From contig BBDR01000007.1 of assembly GCA_001312405.1 (NCBI GenBank), forward strand, positions 124,001-188,000: a stretch of DNA of 64,000 nucleotides, written 5' to 3'. This document shows, piece by piece, positions 50,019 to 60,339 of this stretch; position 1 is the first letter of the stretch; each line of letters begins with the position of its first letter. The stretch is from Clostridium sp. NkU-1 (GTDB lineage: Bacteria > Bacillota_A > Clostridia > Lachnospirales > Lachnospiraceae). The notes beneath the pieces were generated by a model that did no database searches, was not told the origin of the DNA, and was given only the letters and a program-made list of their open reading frames with translations. The position numbers and the translations under genes are program-made.

Positions 50019-51469
50019 ATGGCATTGATGACAGGGGAAGAGTATGTGGAAAGCATGCGCAGAATGAAACTGAATGTTTACATGTTTGGGGAAAAAATTG
50101 ATGATCCCATTGATAATCCGATTTTAAGACCGTCGCTTAATTCTGTAAAGGCCACTTATGATCTGGCTCAGATGCCGGAATATGAAGATTTAATGACAGT
50201 GACTTTAGAGGATGGGCGCAAGATCAACCGGTTTGCCAATATTCACAGAAGTACGGCTGATCTGATAAAAAAAAGTAAAGATGCAAAGGCTTTGCGGCCA
50301 GAAGACGGCTTCCTGTTTTCAGCGGTGTGTAGGTATGGATGCATTTAATGCGGAATGGTCCACCACCTATGAGATTGATAAAAAGCATGGAACCCATTAT
50401 CACGAGAATTTCAAAAAAATATTTAAGAATGGTTCAGGATGAGGATTTAACCGTAGACGGAGCCATGACGGATCCAAAGGGTGACAGGGGGCTGGCTCCT
50501 CATGATCAGCCGGATCAGGATATGTATTTGAGAGTGGTGGAGCGAAAAAAAGACGGGATCGTTGTAAGAGGCGCCAAAGCACATCAGACCGGTATTATCA
50601 ATTCCCAGGAAGTAATTGTAATGCCTACCGTTGCCATGGGACCTGATGATAAGGATTTTGCGGTATCCTTTGCGGTTCCAACGGATGCGGATGGAATCAC
50701 AATGATAATCGGAAGACAGTCCTGTGACACCAGAAAGCTGGAGGGAGGCCAGATCGATGTGGGCAACAGCGAATTCGGAGGAGTGGAAGCGCTGGTTGTA
50801 TTTGACGATGTATTTGTCCCCAATGACCGCATCTTCCTGGATGGAGAATATGAATTTGCAGGTGTTCTGGTGGAACGTTTTGCAGGATACCACAGACAGT
50901 CCTACGGCGGGTGCAAGGTAGGCGTAGGGGATGTGTTAATCGGTGCGACCGCTTTGGCGGCAGATTACAATGGAGTACCCAAGGCTTCTCATATCAAGGA
51001 TAAGCTGATTGAAATGACTCATTTAAATGAAACCCTGTATTGCTGCGGCATTGCCTGTTCCGCAGAAGGGACACCAACAGAATCCGGAAATTACATCATT
51101 GACCTTCTGCTGGCCAATGTATGTAAGCAGAACGTTACCAGATTCCCGTATGAGATTGCACGTCTGGCAGAAGACATTGCCGGCGGCCTTATGGTAACGG
51201 CGCCGTCTGAAAAGGATTTGAATGATCCGGTCATCGGCGGCTATGTGGAGAAGTACTTAAAGGGAGTTGAGGGAGTCTCTACAGAAAACCGCCTAAGGAT
51301 TTTGCGTCTGATTGAAAATCTGACTCTTGGCACAGCAGCTGTAGGATACAGAACCGAGTCTCTCCATGGTGCTGGTTCTCCCCAGGCACAGAGAATCATG
51401 ATCTCCCGCCAGGGAAACATTGGAAGAAAGAAAGAGCTTGCTAAAGCCATAGCCAAAATTGAGGATTAA
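50019..51469 (+). CDS. abfD: 4-hydroxybutyryl-CoA dehydratase/vinylacetyl-CoA isomerase (frameshifted)
   Basis: A [4Fe-4S] and FAD enzyme that converts 4-hydroxybutyryl-CoA to crotonyl-CoA by a ketyl radical route. ATG 50019 is nine bases after AAAGGAG, better than 50013. Cluster Cys are in KTASCFQRCVGMDAFNA, and MTHLNETLYCCGIACSAEG holds the His and third Cys. GAMTDPKGDRG, KAHQTG and ERFAGYHRQSYGGCKVG are conserved. The frame breaks at A8 (50267-50274) and A7 (50413-50419); with one fewer A each it matches the family throughout, about 483 residues. Confidence 0.95.
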
Positions 51470-51504
51470 TATAGAAGCCTGAATGTATGCGGCTTATTGA
51501 GGAG

Positions 51505-51552
51505 AAATATCCGCCATAAACATATGGGACTGGACTTATGGCGGATATTTTT
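51505..51552 (+). terminator. Strong terminator between abfD and the first CoA-transferase
   Basis: A perfect 15-base stem (51505-51519 with 51536-51550), AAATATCCGCCATAA and its complement, followed by TTTTAT. It splits the pathway into two transcription units or allows partial read-through. Confidence 0.85.
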
Positions 51553-51587
51553 ATATCAAAATATTGTGTCAGGGAGGTTACATAAGT

Positions 51588-52905
51588 ATGAACTGGAAAG
51601 AGATATATCTATCAAGACTTAAAACCATGGAAGAAGCTGTACTGCTTATAAAATCCGGTGACCGTGTGGTAATTGGGCATGCAGTAGGGGAGCCGATGAA
51701 GCTGGTTGACACAATGGTGGATTATGCGGTAAAGGCTGACTTAAAAGACATTGAAATTTTTCAGCAGGTAGATATGGGGCATTCCCTTTATGCACAGCCT
51801 GGTATGGAAAAGCATTTCAGAGAAAACAGCCTGTTTTTGGGAGCGAAAACAAGAGACTGCGTAAACAGCGGCCGCGGGGATTTTACGCCATGTTATTTTT
51901 ACCAGACTCCTTACTTTTATCAGAATGTAAAGAAGCCTGATGTAGTTCTGGTTACCTTATCCCTGCCTGATGAACATGGCTATTGCAGCTTTGGAGTATC
52001 CTGCGATTATACAAAGCCGGCAGCAGAAGCAGAAGGGGCAAAGGTGATTGCTGTAGTGAATCCCAATATGCCAAGGACCATGGGAGACAGTTTTATCCAT
52101 GTGAGCGATATCGATGTGATTGTAGAGGATGATACTCCGATTCCGGAGCTTGGGCTTCCTCGCATCGGCGATGTTGAGATGGCAATTGGTGAGCACGTAG
52201 CATCTTTGGTGCATGATGGTGACTGTCTGCAGCTTGGAATCGGAGCCATTCCGGATGCAGTTTTAAAATTCCTTGGAGATAAGAAAAATCTTGGCATTCA
52301 TTCTGAGATGATTTCAGATGGTGTCATCGACCTTTATGAGCGCGGAGTAATTAACTGCAGCGCAAAGAATTTTAACAAGGATAAAATGGTGGTGTCATTC
52401 CTTATGGGAACCAGGAGGCTCTATGATTTTGCAGACGATAATCCTGGATTATACATGGCGCCGGTGGATTATGTCAATCATCCTACGATCATTGGAAGAA
52501 ATGATAATCTGGTTTCCATTAACTCATCAGTAGAAGTAAATCTCATGGGAGAGGCCTGCTCTGAGGCCATGGGTTTAAAACAGTTTTCCGGAATCGGCGG
52601 GCAGGTTGACTTTATCCGCGGAGCATCTTTTTCCAGGGGAGGAAGAGCTATATTAGCATTTCCTGCCACCGCGAAAAAAAGGGACCATTTCAAAGATCGT
52701 GCCTTTCCTGACCCAGGGAGCCACCGTAACAACTACCAGAAATGATGTGGATTATATTGTAACAGAATATGGAATTGCAAAAATGAAGGGTAATACTTTA
52801 AGAGAAAGAGCACGTCAGCTGATCCGCATTGCGGCACCTCAGTTCCAGGACGGATTGGCAGAGGAATTCGAAAGACGTTTTGCTGAAAAATATCAGGAGG
52901 TGTAG
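51588..52905 (+). CDS. abfT: 4-hydroxybutyrate CoA-transferase, copy 1 (frameshifted)
   Basis: A class I CoA-transferase of the Cat2/AbfT type. ATG 51588 follows GGGAGG. It begins MNWKEIYLSRLKTMEEAV, has LPDEHGYCSFGVSCDYTK, LQLGIGAIPDAVLKFLGDK and LGIHSEMISDGVIDL, whose Glu is the expected CoA-ester nucleophile, and VTEYGIAKMKGNTLRERARQLI at the end. The frame breaks at A7 (52674-52680). Restored length is about 439 residues. It moves CoA from acetyl-CoA or butyryl-CoA to 4-hydroxybutyrate. The second copy follows after four bases. Confidence 0.92.
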
Positions 52906-52909
52906 CTAC

Positions 52910-54222
52910 GTGGACTGGAAAAAAATCTATGCTTCAAAGGTAAAATCCCCTCAGGAAGCTGTAAAAATCATTCATTCAGGGGATACGGTGTTAATTGCTC
53001 ATGCGGCTGCGGAACCGGATATGCTTGTAAGTGCAATGGTTGATCATGCGGCTCAGGAGGATTTAAAGGGCGTTCATATTGTTCAGCAGCATGACATGGG
53101 AGCCTGCAGGTTTTTTGAACCTGGAATGGAGAAACATTTTAAATACATTTCCCTGTTTGTAGGCACGCGCAGCAGAAGCTATATAGCAGAGGGAAAGGGC
53201 GATTTCACCCCTTGTTTCTTTAACCGGATACCAAATTACGTAACACAGACGAATACTGCGGATGTATTTTTAGTAACCGTATCACCGCCCGATGAACACG
53301 GTTACTGCAGCTACGGCCTTTCCTGTGACTTTGCAAAAGAAGTGGGAGAACAGCCGGGCACCAAGGTAATCGCAGCGGTCAATCCCAATATGCCAAGGGT
53401 AATGGGAGATAATTTTATCCATGTCAGCAAATTGGAAGCCATTGTGGAAAGCAATGAGCCGATCCATGAGCATGGCCGTCCGGTAATCGGAGCAGTAGAG
53501 GAAAAGATAGGAGAAAACATCGCCAGCCTTGTGCGGGATGGAGACTGTCTCCAATTGGGAATCGGAGCAATTCCGGATGCAGTTTTAAAATTCCTTGGGG
53601 ATAAGAGGGATCTTGGGATTCATTCGGAGATGATTTCCGACGGTATCATAGATCTTTATGAAAAAGGGGCAATCACCGGGAAAAAGAAAAACATTGACAG
53701 AGGGAAAATGGTCATAACCTTTATGATGGGTACCAGAAGACTGTATGATTTTGTACACGACAATCCTGCCATTTGCATGATGCCAGTCAGCTATGTGAAC
53801 GATCCCTTTGTTATAAGCCAGAATGATAATGTGGTGTCCATAAATTCCGCATTGCAGATTGATCTCATGGGGCAGGTATGTGCGGAAGCCATTGGTCTAA
53901 AGCAATATTCAGCAGTAGGCGGACAGATGGACTTTGTAAGAGGGGCTTCTGCCTCAAAGGGAGGCCGGTCAATCATCGCCTTTGGCGCTACCACAAAGGG
54001 AGGAACCATCTCTAAGATTGTACCGTTTCTGGCAGAGGGGGCAGCGGTTACAACCAGCAGAAACGATGTGGATTATATTGTAACGGAATATGGAATTGCC
54101 CATTTAAAAGGAAAAACCTTAAGGGAACGGGCAAGGGACTGATAAAGATTGCGGCACCGGCCTTCCGGGAAGAGTTATCAGGAGAATTTGAAAAGCGATT
54201 TAGTGAAGTGCTTTTGGTGTAG
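52910..54222 (+). CDS. 4-hydroxybutyrate CoA-transferase paralogue, copy 2 (frameshifted)
   Basis: Starts at GTG 52910, with its AGGAGG inside the end of copy 1, so the two are coupled. It has the same layout as copy 1: MDWKKIYASKVKSPQEAV, PPDEHGYCSYGLSCDFAK, LGIHSEMISDGIIDL with the catalytic Glu and VTEYGIAHLKGKTLRERAR. A break near 54135 hides the last 27 codons, which end EVLLV at TAG 54220-54222. About 437 residues. Copies differ in many positions, so they may use different acids; one could act on succinate, as no cat1-like succinyl-CoA transferase is seen nearby. Confidence 0.88.
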
Positions 54223-54243
54223 TGTAAACAAAGGAGGGGATAT

Positions 54244-54567
54244 ATGAATATCATTATGATTTCTAATTTGCTGGAAACGCTTATGATTGTATTCTTTGGC
54301 TTATCCTGGCCGTTTTCCATTCATAAGTCTTATGTGTCCAGAACTGCAAAAGGGAAAAGTCTTTCTTTTGAAATTTTCATCTGGCTGGGATACATATTTG
54401 GAATTGTAAGAAAGTTTTTGCTGTATGGATCATCCCCTTCAGGGAATGACTGGCTGTTTTTCCTATCCTGGTTCTTTTACTTTTTAAATTTTATTGAAAT
54501 TACATTCGATATGTGGCTTTATAGCAGAAACGTAAAATTAGATAAAGAAAGAGAGCAGGGAAAGTAA
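54244..54567 (+). CDS. Small membrane protein, about three helices
   Basis: A 107-residue hydrophobic protein after AGGAGGGG. It shows a first helix (LLETLMIVFFGLSWPF), a basic loop (HKSYVSRTAKGKSLSFE), a second helix (IFIWLGYIFGIVRKFLL) and a third (WLFFLSWFFYFLNFIEITFDMWLY), then a charged tail. The size and loop recall half-transporters of the SemiSWEET/PQ-loop group, but no clear PQ motif is present. It ends the CoA-transferase unit and might move a small acid or sugar. Function not assigned. Confidence 0.6.
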   Translation: MNIIMISNLLETLMIVFFGLSWPFSIHKSYVSRTAKGKSLSFEIFIWLGYIFGIVRKFLLYGSSPSGNDWLFFLSWFFYFLNFIEITFDMWLYSRNVKLDKEREQGK

Positions 54568-54617
54568 GCCTTACCTTTGCATCAAGAAAAGATTCGATTT
54601 GTGTAATTGTGGTATCC

Positions 54618-54681
54618 ATAGTAATCTCCTTGGCATAATAGCCTGCCAATGCAGAGACAGTTTGCCAATGGAGATTGCTAT
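54618..54681. promoter_or_regulatory. Long imperfect inverted repeat upstream of the LysR gene
   Basis: ATAGTAATCTCCTTGGCA (54618-54635) is nearly the reverse complement of TGCCAATGGAGATTGCTAT (54663-54681). The arms are 27 bases apart and lie just before the LysR start, fitting a LysR binding region or an RNA hairpin. Confidence 0.5.
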
Positions 54682-54709
54682 ATGAATATTTTATGAAAGA
54701 AGTGATGGT

Positions 54710-55599
54710 ATGACTGCTAATTTTGAGCATTATAAAGTCTTTTACTATGTAGCCAAATACAAAAATTTCACCAGAGCGCAAATGCCTTGGTAACGAGCCA
54801 GCCATCAGTTACATATTGCATGCAGAATCTTGAGAGCATGCTGGGGTGCAAGCTGTTTATACGATCCAGAAAAGGCGTCACTCTGACAGCCGAAGGAGAA
54901 CATCTCTACAGCTATGTGGCTCCTGCATGCAAACAACTGATGCAGGGGGAAGAAACGCTGAGAGAATTGATGGGAGAGCAGCATGACCATATCAATGTAG
55001 GGGTAACTCAGGTGGCTATGCGGTCTTACCTGGTTGAGAAACTGAAAGTTTTCCAGGAACAGTATCCTCAGGTGAAGCTTAATATCTTCAATTATAATAC
55101 AAAGCAGACTCTCAGTGAACTGAAGGCTGGAAAGATCGATCTGGCGATTATCACAACCCCTATTGACTATGAACAGAGTTTAAAGGTAGTTGAAGTCAAA
55201 TCCTTTAAGAGCATTCTGGTGGGTGGAAGAATGTATAAGGAATATGGAGAGAGAAAAATGTTCCTCTCAGAGGTGGTGAAGCTTCCTCTTATCACCATGT
55301 CCAGTACCACCACCACCTTTGGCTTTCTTCAGGAATTCTACCGTTCCTGCGGCCTTACCATGCAGCCGGCCATTGAGGTGGCTACTATGGATCTTATTAT
55401 TCCGGTTATCCGAAAAAATCTTGGAATTGGGTTTGTGCCGGAGGAGTTTGCCGGACCATTCCTTGAGGCAAAGGATATTCTGGAAATAAAGCTTCATGAA
55501 CAGATTCCTGAGCGTAAGATCTGCATTGTCAGTGACAGCAACAGGCCCTTAGGCACTGTGGCCGAGGAACTGCAAAGCATGCTGGAATGCCAGAAGTAG
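54710..55599 (+). CDS. LysR-family transcriptional regulator (frameshifted)
   Basis: ATG 54710 opens MTANFEHYKVFYYVAKYKNFTRAANALVTSQPSVTY, the LysR helix-turn-helix, once one G is added near 54780. The effector-binding domain follows: INVGVTQVAMRSYLVEKLKVF, LKAGKIDLAIITTPID, and LGIGFVPEEFAGPFL. Restored length is about 296 residues. It lies between the 4-hydroxybutyrate unit and the acyl-reduction operon, on the same strand, and may control either. Confidence 0.87.
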
Positions 55600-55619
55600 T
55601 CAGGCTTTAGGAGGCGGAG

Positions 55620-56346
55620 ATGGTAATTGGGATTAAGTACTGCGGGGGCTGCAATCCTGTGTATGACAGGGCAAAGCGGGTCAGAAAATTAAGAGAAACA
55701 AATCCTGGGCATGAATACGTGACACCAAAGGGAGACCAGGTCTGCGATTACTGGGTGGTGGTCTGCGGCTGCAGCAGAAGATGTGCGGAAGTGAAAAATT
55801 TAAAAGCACGTTACAAGGTGGCTGTGGTATGGGATGAAGAAAGCTTCAGGCAGCTGGAACAGGAGCTTTTAAAATCAAATGAGGAAACCCCCTCCCCATC
55901 CCAGGAAAAAAGAATGCTGCATCTTCATGAAACGGCAGCGGCAAAGAGGACCATATCGAAAGAGGATATAGAAATGTTTGCCAGGCTGACTCAGGATGAA
56001 AGCAGGCTTCACCAGGATACACAGGTCGCTTTAAAGACTGGATTTGACAGACCGCTGGCACATGGAATGTTCATTGATTCCCTGGTTTCCGCCCTTATGG
56101 GAACAAGTATTCCCGGAAGCGGAACGGTGTACATGGAACACAATACCAGATTCATACGGCCGGTTTTTTTGCGGGGATACTGTAGAAATTACCGTCCAGT
56201 TTGTTTCCTTTGAGGAACAGGAGGACTGCTACATCGGACTTTTTTTCGGTACCTGTAAAAATCAGCACGGGGAAAGAGTTCTTACAGTCAGAAGCAGGCA
56301 GATGATGATGAAAACATTGTTTGCCGTGGCAGGAGAAAGGGAGTGA
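55620..56346 (+). CDS. Cys-motif domain fused to a MaoC-like hydratase (frameshifted)
   Basis: The first 95 residues begin MVIGIKYCGGCNPVYDRAKR and contain VVCGCSRRCAEV, a compact domain with five or six Cys that could bind a metal; I do not recognise a named family. A Pro/Ser linker leads to a MaoC hot-dog domain: TISKEDIEMFARLTQDESRLHQD, FDRPLAHGMFIDSLVSALMG with the catalytic Asp/His pair, and GSGTVYMEHNTRFIRPVF. The frame breaks at T7 (56164-56170). About 242 residues. MaoC domains hydrate 2-enoyl thioesters. It opens the acyl-reduction operon, six bases before the carrier protein gene. Confidence 0.78.
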
Positions 56347-56352
56347 GATTTT

Positions 56353-56589
56353 ATGACAAATCTGGAGACTTACAACCGGTTATTTATCCGGGATTTAAGA
56401 GTAAAGGAAGAGGACCTTCCCGGTCTGAATTACAGAGGAACCAATTCCTGGGATTCTCTGGGACATATGGATCTGATTTCAGATCTGGAGGAGACCTTTG
56501 ATATCCATATCAGTACTTCAGATGTAATGGCTTTTTCATCCTATGAAAAAGGAAAAGAAGTTTTGGCAAAATACGGTGTTGTGATTTAA
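56353..56589 (+). CDS. Acyl carrier protein
   Basis: A 78-residue acidic helical protein with NSWDSLGHMDLISDLEETFDIHIS; the Ser of DSLGHMD is the phosphopantetheine site. It is diverged from the fatty-acid-synthesis ACP and sits between a MaoC fusion and a LuxE-like gene, so it is probably a dedicated carrier that holds the acyl group being modified and reduced. Confidence 0.88.
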   Translation: MTNLETYNRLFIRDLRVKEEDLPGLNYRGTNSWDSLGHMDLISDLEETFDIHISTSDVMAFSSYEKGKEVLAKYGVVI

Positions 56590-56612
56590 AAAAAAGGGGG
56601 AAGCCATTCATT

Positions 56613-57685
56613 ATGGATTATGAAGGCATTCTGAGCAGGAAGCCGTTTTCCGCGGCAAAGGAAGAGAAAAAACTGATGTACGGAGAATGGCTGACAGAAC
56701 TGACGGATTATCACAGAAAGCACTGTCATTCATACGGACAATTGTTGAAACACCTTATGATTCCGGAACATGGCCAGCTGGGAGAGGAAGAGATCCCTAT
56801 GCTTCCGGTTGGGCTTTTTAAGGATATGGACTTAATCAGCATTCCAGACAACAAGGTATTTAAGACCATGACTTCTTCCGGAACAAAAGGGCAGAGGGTA
56901 TCAAGGATTTATCTGGATAGGGATACGGCAAATTACCAGCAGAGGGCACTGGCAAATATTGGAGGAGACTTTTGGGGAGAGGAACGGCTTCCCCTTCTGG
57001 TCCTGGACAGTCCGGATGTATTAAAAAATAGAAACTTGTTTTCAGCCAGAGGAGCGGGAATCCTTGGATTTTCTATTTTTCCTCCAGAATCTGTTATGGG
57101 CTGGACCAGGATATGAACCTTGATATGGAAAGAATCCGGCAATTTCTGGACCGCTATACGGGAAAACGGATCCTGATATTTGGCTTCACCTATATGATCT
57201 GGAAGTATTTCTATCAGGCCCTTGCAAAGTCCGGGCAAAAGCTGGATATTCCCGAAGGAATCCTTATCCATGGGGGAGGATTTAAAAAGCTTGAGGACCA
57301 ATCGGTTTCCGCTCATGAATTTAAGGAGAGGATCAGGGAAGTGTCCGGCATAAAAGAAATCCATAATTATTATGGGATGGCAGAACAGACAGGCAGTATC
57401 TACGTGGAATGTTCCCAGGGTCACCTCCATGCAAGCCTATATTCCGATATCATAACCAGACGGGTAAAGGATTTTGGCGTCTGTTCCCATGGAGAAAAAG
57501 GGATCATACAGGTACTTTCTCCCCTTGCCCTTTCTTATCCCGGGCACTCCATACTTACGGAGGATGAGGGAATCATTCTGGGAGAGGATGATTGCCCCTG
57601 CGGCCGTCTGGGAAAATATTTTAAAGTATTTGGAAGAATACGCCAGGCTGAGATAAGGGGGTGCAGCGACACCTATGATGGATGA
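56613..57685 (+). CDS. LuxE-like acyl-protein synthetase (frameshifted)
   Basis: LuxE proteins activate a fatty acid as acyl-AMP and pass it to the LuxC reductase. KVFKTMTSSGTKGQRVSRIYLD is the adenylate-binding loop, IHNYYGMAEQTGSIYVEC the A5-like motif, and LSYPGHSILTEDEGIILGEDDCPCGRLGKYFKVFGR the end of the core. These fit the LuxE family. The frame breaks at T5 (57076-57080); one more T joins the halves as LGFSIFSSRICYGLD. Restored length is about 358 residues. Its end overlaps the LuxC-like gene. Confidence 0.86.
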
Positions 57686-58874
57686 TGTTACATATCTGGC
57701 AGGAGTAAGCCAGCCAAAGGCTGAGCCGTTAAAACCTTTTTCAGAACCTGTTTTGGATTTTCTGGAAGAGCTTTCTATTGAAATACGCAAAAGGAGAACG
57801 GAGTTTGAAACCTACCGTGAAATCCCGGCTTTTGGGTTCTGGTTAAGAAGGACCCATATGGAGGAATTTCGGATGCGGTACGACGATCGAAAACTTCGCA
57901 TAGGCAGAGGTGTGATCTTTCATATTGTTTCTTCCAATGTCCCGGTGTTGTTTGCCTACAGTATGGTCATCGGCTTATTGGCTGGAAACAGCTGCGTGGT
58001 ACGGATCTCTTCCAGGAGCCGGGATGAGGATCAAAAGCTATGTGAAATAATTGACAATCTTTTGAGCCGGCCGGAATTTTCATCGGTCAGAAATCGGATT
58101 TCTGTTTTTCCTGTAAAAGAGACAATGAAATCATCAAAAGCTGGCTGGAGGAATGCGATGGTCTTATGGTATGGGGAGGAGATCAGGCCATACAATCGGT
58201 CAGAGGAATGAAACTAAGACCGGATGCCGTGGAGGTCATGTTTCCAGACCGGTATTCCATCTGTATTCTGGATACAAACCGGATTGGAACGATTCCTGAT
58301 GAAGGACTTCAAACGCTGGCATACGGATTTGTAAAGGATGCTTATGCCATGGATCAGAATGCCTGCTCCAGCCCTCAGTTTGTCATATGGAACCAGGAAG
58401 AAAAGACGGAAAGGACAGAACAGATCCGCAGAAGATGGTGGAACGCCGTAAGGAAAGAAGCATCCGCTTATGAGTTAAACCCTCATAAGGCAACGAAAAA
58501 AATACGAGACCTTATGCAGATACGCCATGATAACGGAGGAAATCTTAAAGACAGAGCAGTACGGTAACCTGCTTTATACGGTCCTGCTTTCTAAAATTCC
58601 TCCAAATCCGGAAAGATACCGTGGAACCTGCGGATTGTTTTTTGAGTATCAGGGAGATTACCGGACGGCGGTCAGGCAATTGGCAGTCAGGAAACTTCAG
58701 ACGGTGACGTATTACGGAATCCGCAGGGAGGAACTGACAGATTATATTATAAATAACCATCTATATGGAATCCACAGGGTGGTGCCCATAGGGGAAGCCT
58801 TGAACATGGATCTTGTATGGGATGGGCAGGATCTGATTGGGATGCTGTCCAGGGAAATTGTCTGGGAGGAGTAA
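57675..58874 (+). CDS. LuxC-like acyl reductase (frameshifted)
   Basis: LuxC proteins reduce an enzyme-bound acyl thioester to the aldehyde with NADPH. The N-terminal half has RIGRGVIFHIVSSNVPVLFAYSMVIGLLAGNSCVVRISSRS, the family nucleotide-site region, and the middle WGGDQAIQSVRG. The expected catalytic Cys is in AMDQNACSSPQFVIWN. Breaks are near 58115 and 58515. Restored length is about 400 residues. No luxAB luciferase genes are in the window, so the aldehyde is for metabolism, not light. Confidence 0.84.
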
Positions 58875-58875
58875 T

Positions 58876-60289
58876 ATGCGTCTGTTTCAGGAAGAAAAGT
58901 CATACAAAGACCGGCTGCTGGCAGCAGATGATGCCGGACAGACGGTGACATACCGGGATCTGGATTTCTTTACAGAGGAATTTTACCGGTATATCGGAGG
59001 GAAAAAACTGATTTTTATATTATGCCAGAATACCATTGGGTCTCTGTTTGGGTATCTGGGCTGCTTAAAAACAGGGGTGGTTCCTTTGATGCTGGAAAAA
59101 CACATCAACCAGGAGCTTCTAATGCGGCTGATCCGTGAATACCGCCCGGCTTTTCTATACATACCGGAAGATTGTCTTTTAAAGGCAGAGGAATGTGAGG
59201 TTGTATGGAAAACACAGGGATACTGCCTGTGCCGCAGAAAGGAGAAGCTGCCGCCTTCCCTTTACGGAGAGCTTTCCTTACTTCTTACTACATCAGGAAG
59301 CACAGGAAGTCCAAAGCTTGTAAGGCAGAGCGGAAGGAACATCGATGCCAATACAGAATCCATATGTGAGTATCTTAACATCAATGAGAAGGAAAGACCT
59401 GTTACCACACTGCCCATGAATTACACCTATGGATTATCCATCATCAACAGTCATGTAAAAGTGGGTGCATCCCTTTTGCTTACGGTCCGCAGTATGGTAG
59501 AACAGCCGTTTTGGGATTATGTAAAAGAAAAAAAAGGCCACGTCCTTTGGCGGAGTTCCCTATACCTACCAGGTTCTGAAACGGATCGGGTTTCTCCAGA
59601 TGGACCTGCCGGATTTACGGACCATGACACAGGCAGGAGGAAAGCTTCCCATGAACCTTCATAAAGAGTTTGCTTCCTATGCAGAAAAGACTGGAAAGCA
59701 ATTTGTTGTTATGTATGGGCAGACAGAAGCCACGGCAAGAATGGGGTATCTGCCCGCTGCAAAAGCAGTGGAGCGATGCGGGAGCATGGGAGTTGCCATA
59801 CCAGGAGGCAGGTTCTGGCTGGAGGATGATAAGGGAAAAGAAATCAAAGAACCGGATACCCAGGGAGAACTGGTGTACGAAGGGGAAAATGTAGCACTTG
59901 GATATGCCTGCTGCCCTGAGGATTTAAAAAAAGAAGATGAGTGGAAGGGCATCCTGCATACCGGTGATATGGCAAAACAGGATCAGGACGGTTATTACTA
60001 CATCACCGGAAGAAAGAAACGTTTCATCAAAATGTTTGGAAACAGGGTAAATCTTGATGAGGCGGAGCGGCTGTTAAAGGAACATTTTGAAGGAATTGAT
60101 TTTGCCTGTGTGGGAACAGATGACAATCTGGTCATTTATACAGATCACAGGGAGGAATCTGGAGAGGAGCTGATCCTGGAACATCTTTATCAGATGACAG
60201 GGATAAATTCCAGGGCAGTACGGATTCGTTTGGTGGATAAGATTCCTAAGAACCAGTCCGGGAAAACTCTTTACAAGGAGCTTTTATAA
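58876..60289 (+). CDS. AMP-dependent acyl ligase of the acyl-reduction operon (frameshifted)
   Basis: ATG 58876 follows GGGAGGAG. LSLLLTTSGSTGSPKLVRQS is the P-loop, FVVMYGQTEATARMGYL the A5 motif, LHTGDMAKQDQDGYYYITGRKKRFIKMFGNRVNLDEAERLL the hinge, and PKNQSGKTLYKELL the C-terminal Lys. The frame breaks at A8 (59528-59535); with seven it reads VKEKKATSFGGVPYTYQVL. About 471 residues, with a shortened N-terminal part. It may load an acid onto the nearby carrier protein or onto CoA. Confidence 0.86.
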
Positions 60290-60339
60290 GGAACGCAGCT
60301 TATGACATGGCTGTATTTGATGGAAAAGGAGGTCTTATT

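Noticed and set aside
55620..60289. Bioluminescence operon
   Set aside because: LuxE and LuxC-like proteins are present, but there is no luxAB luciferase, and the organism appears to be a strict anaerobe.
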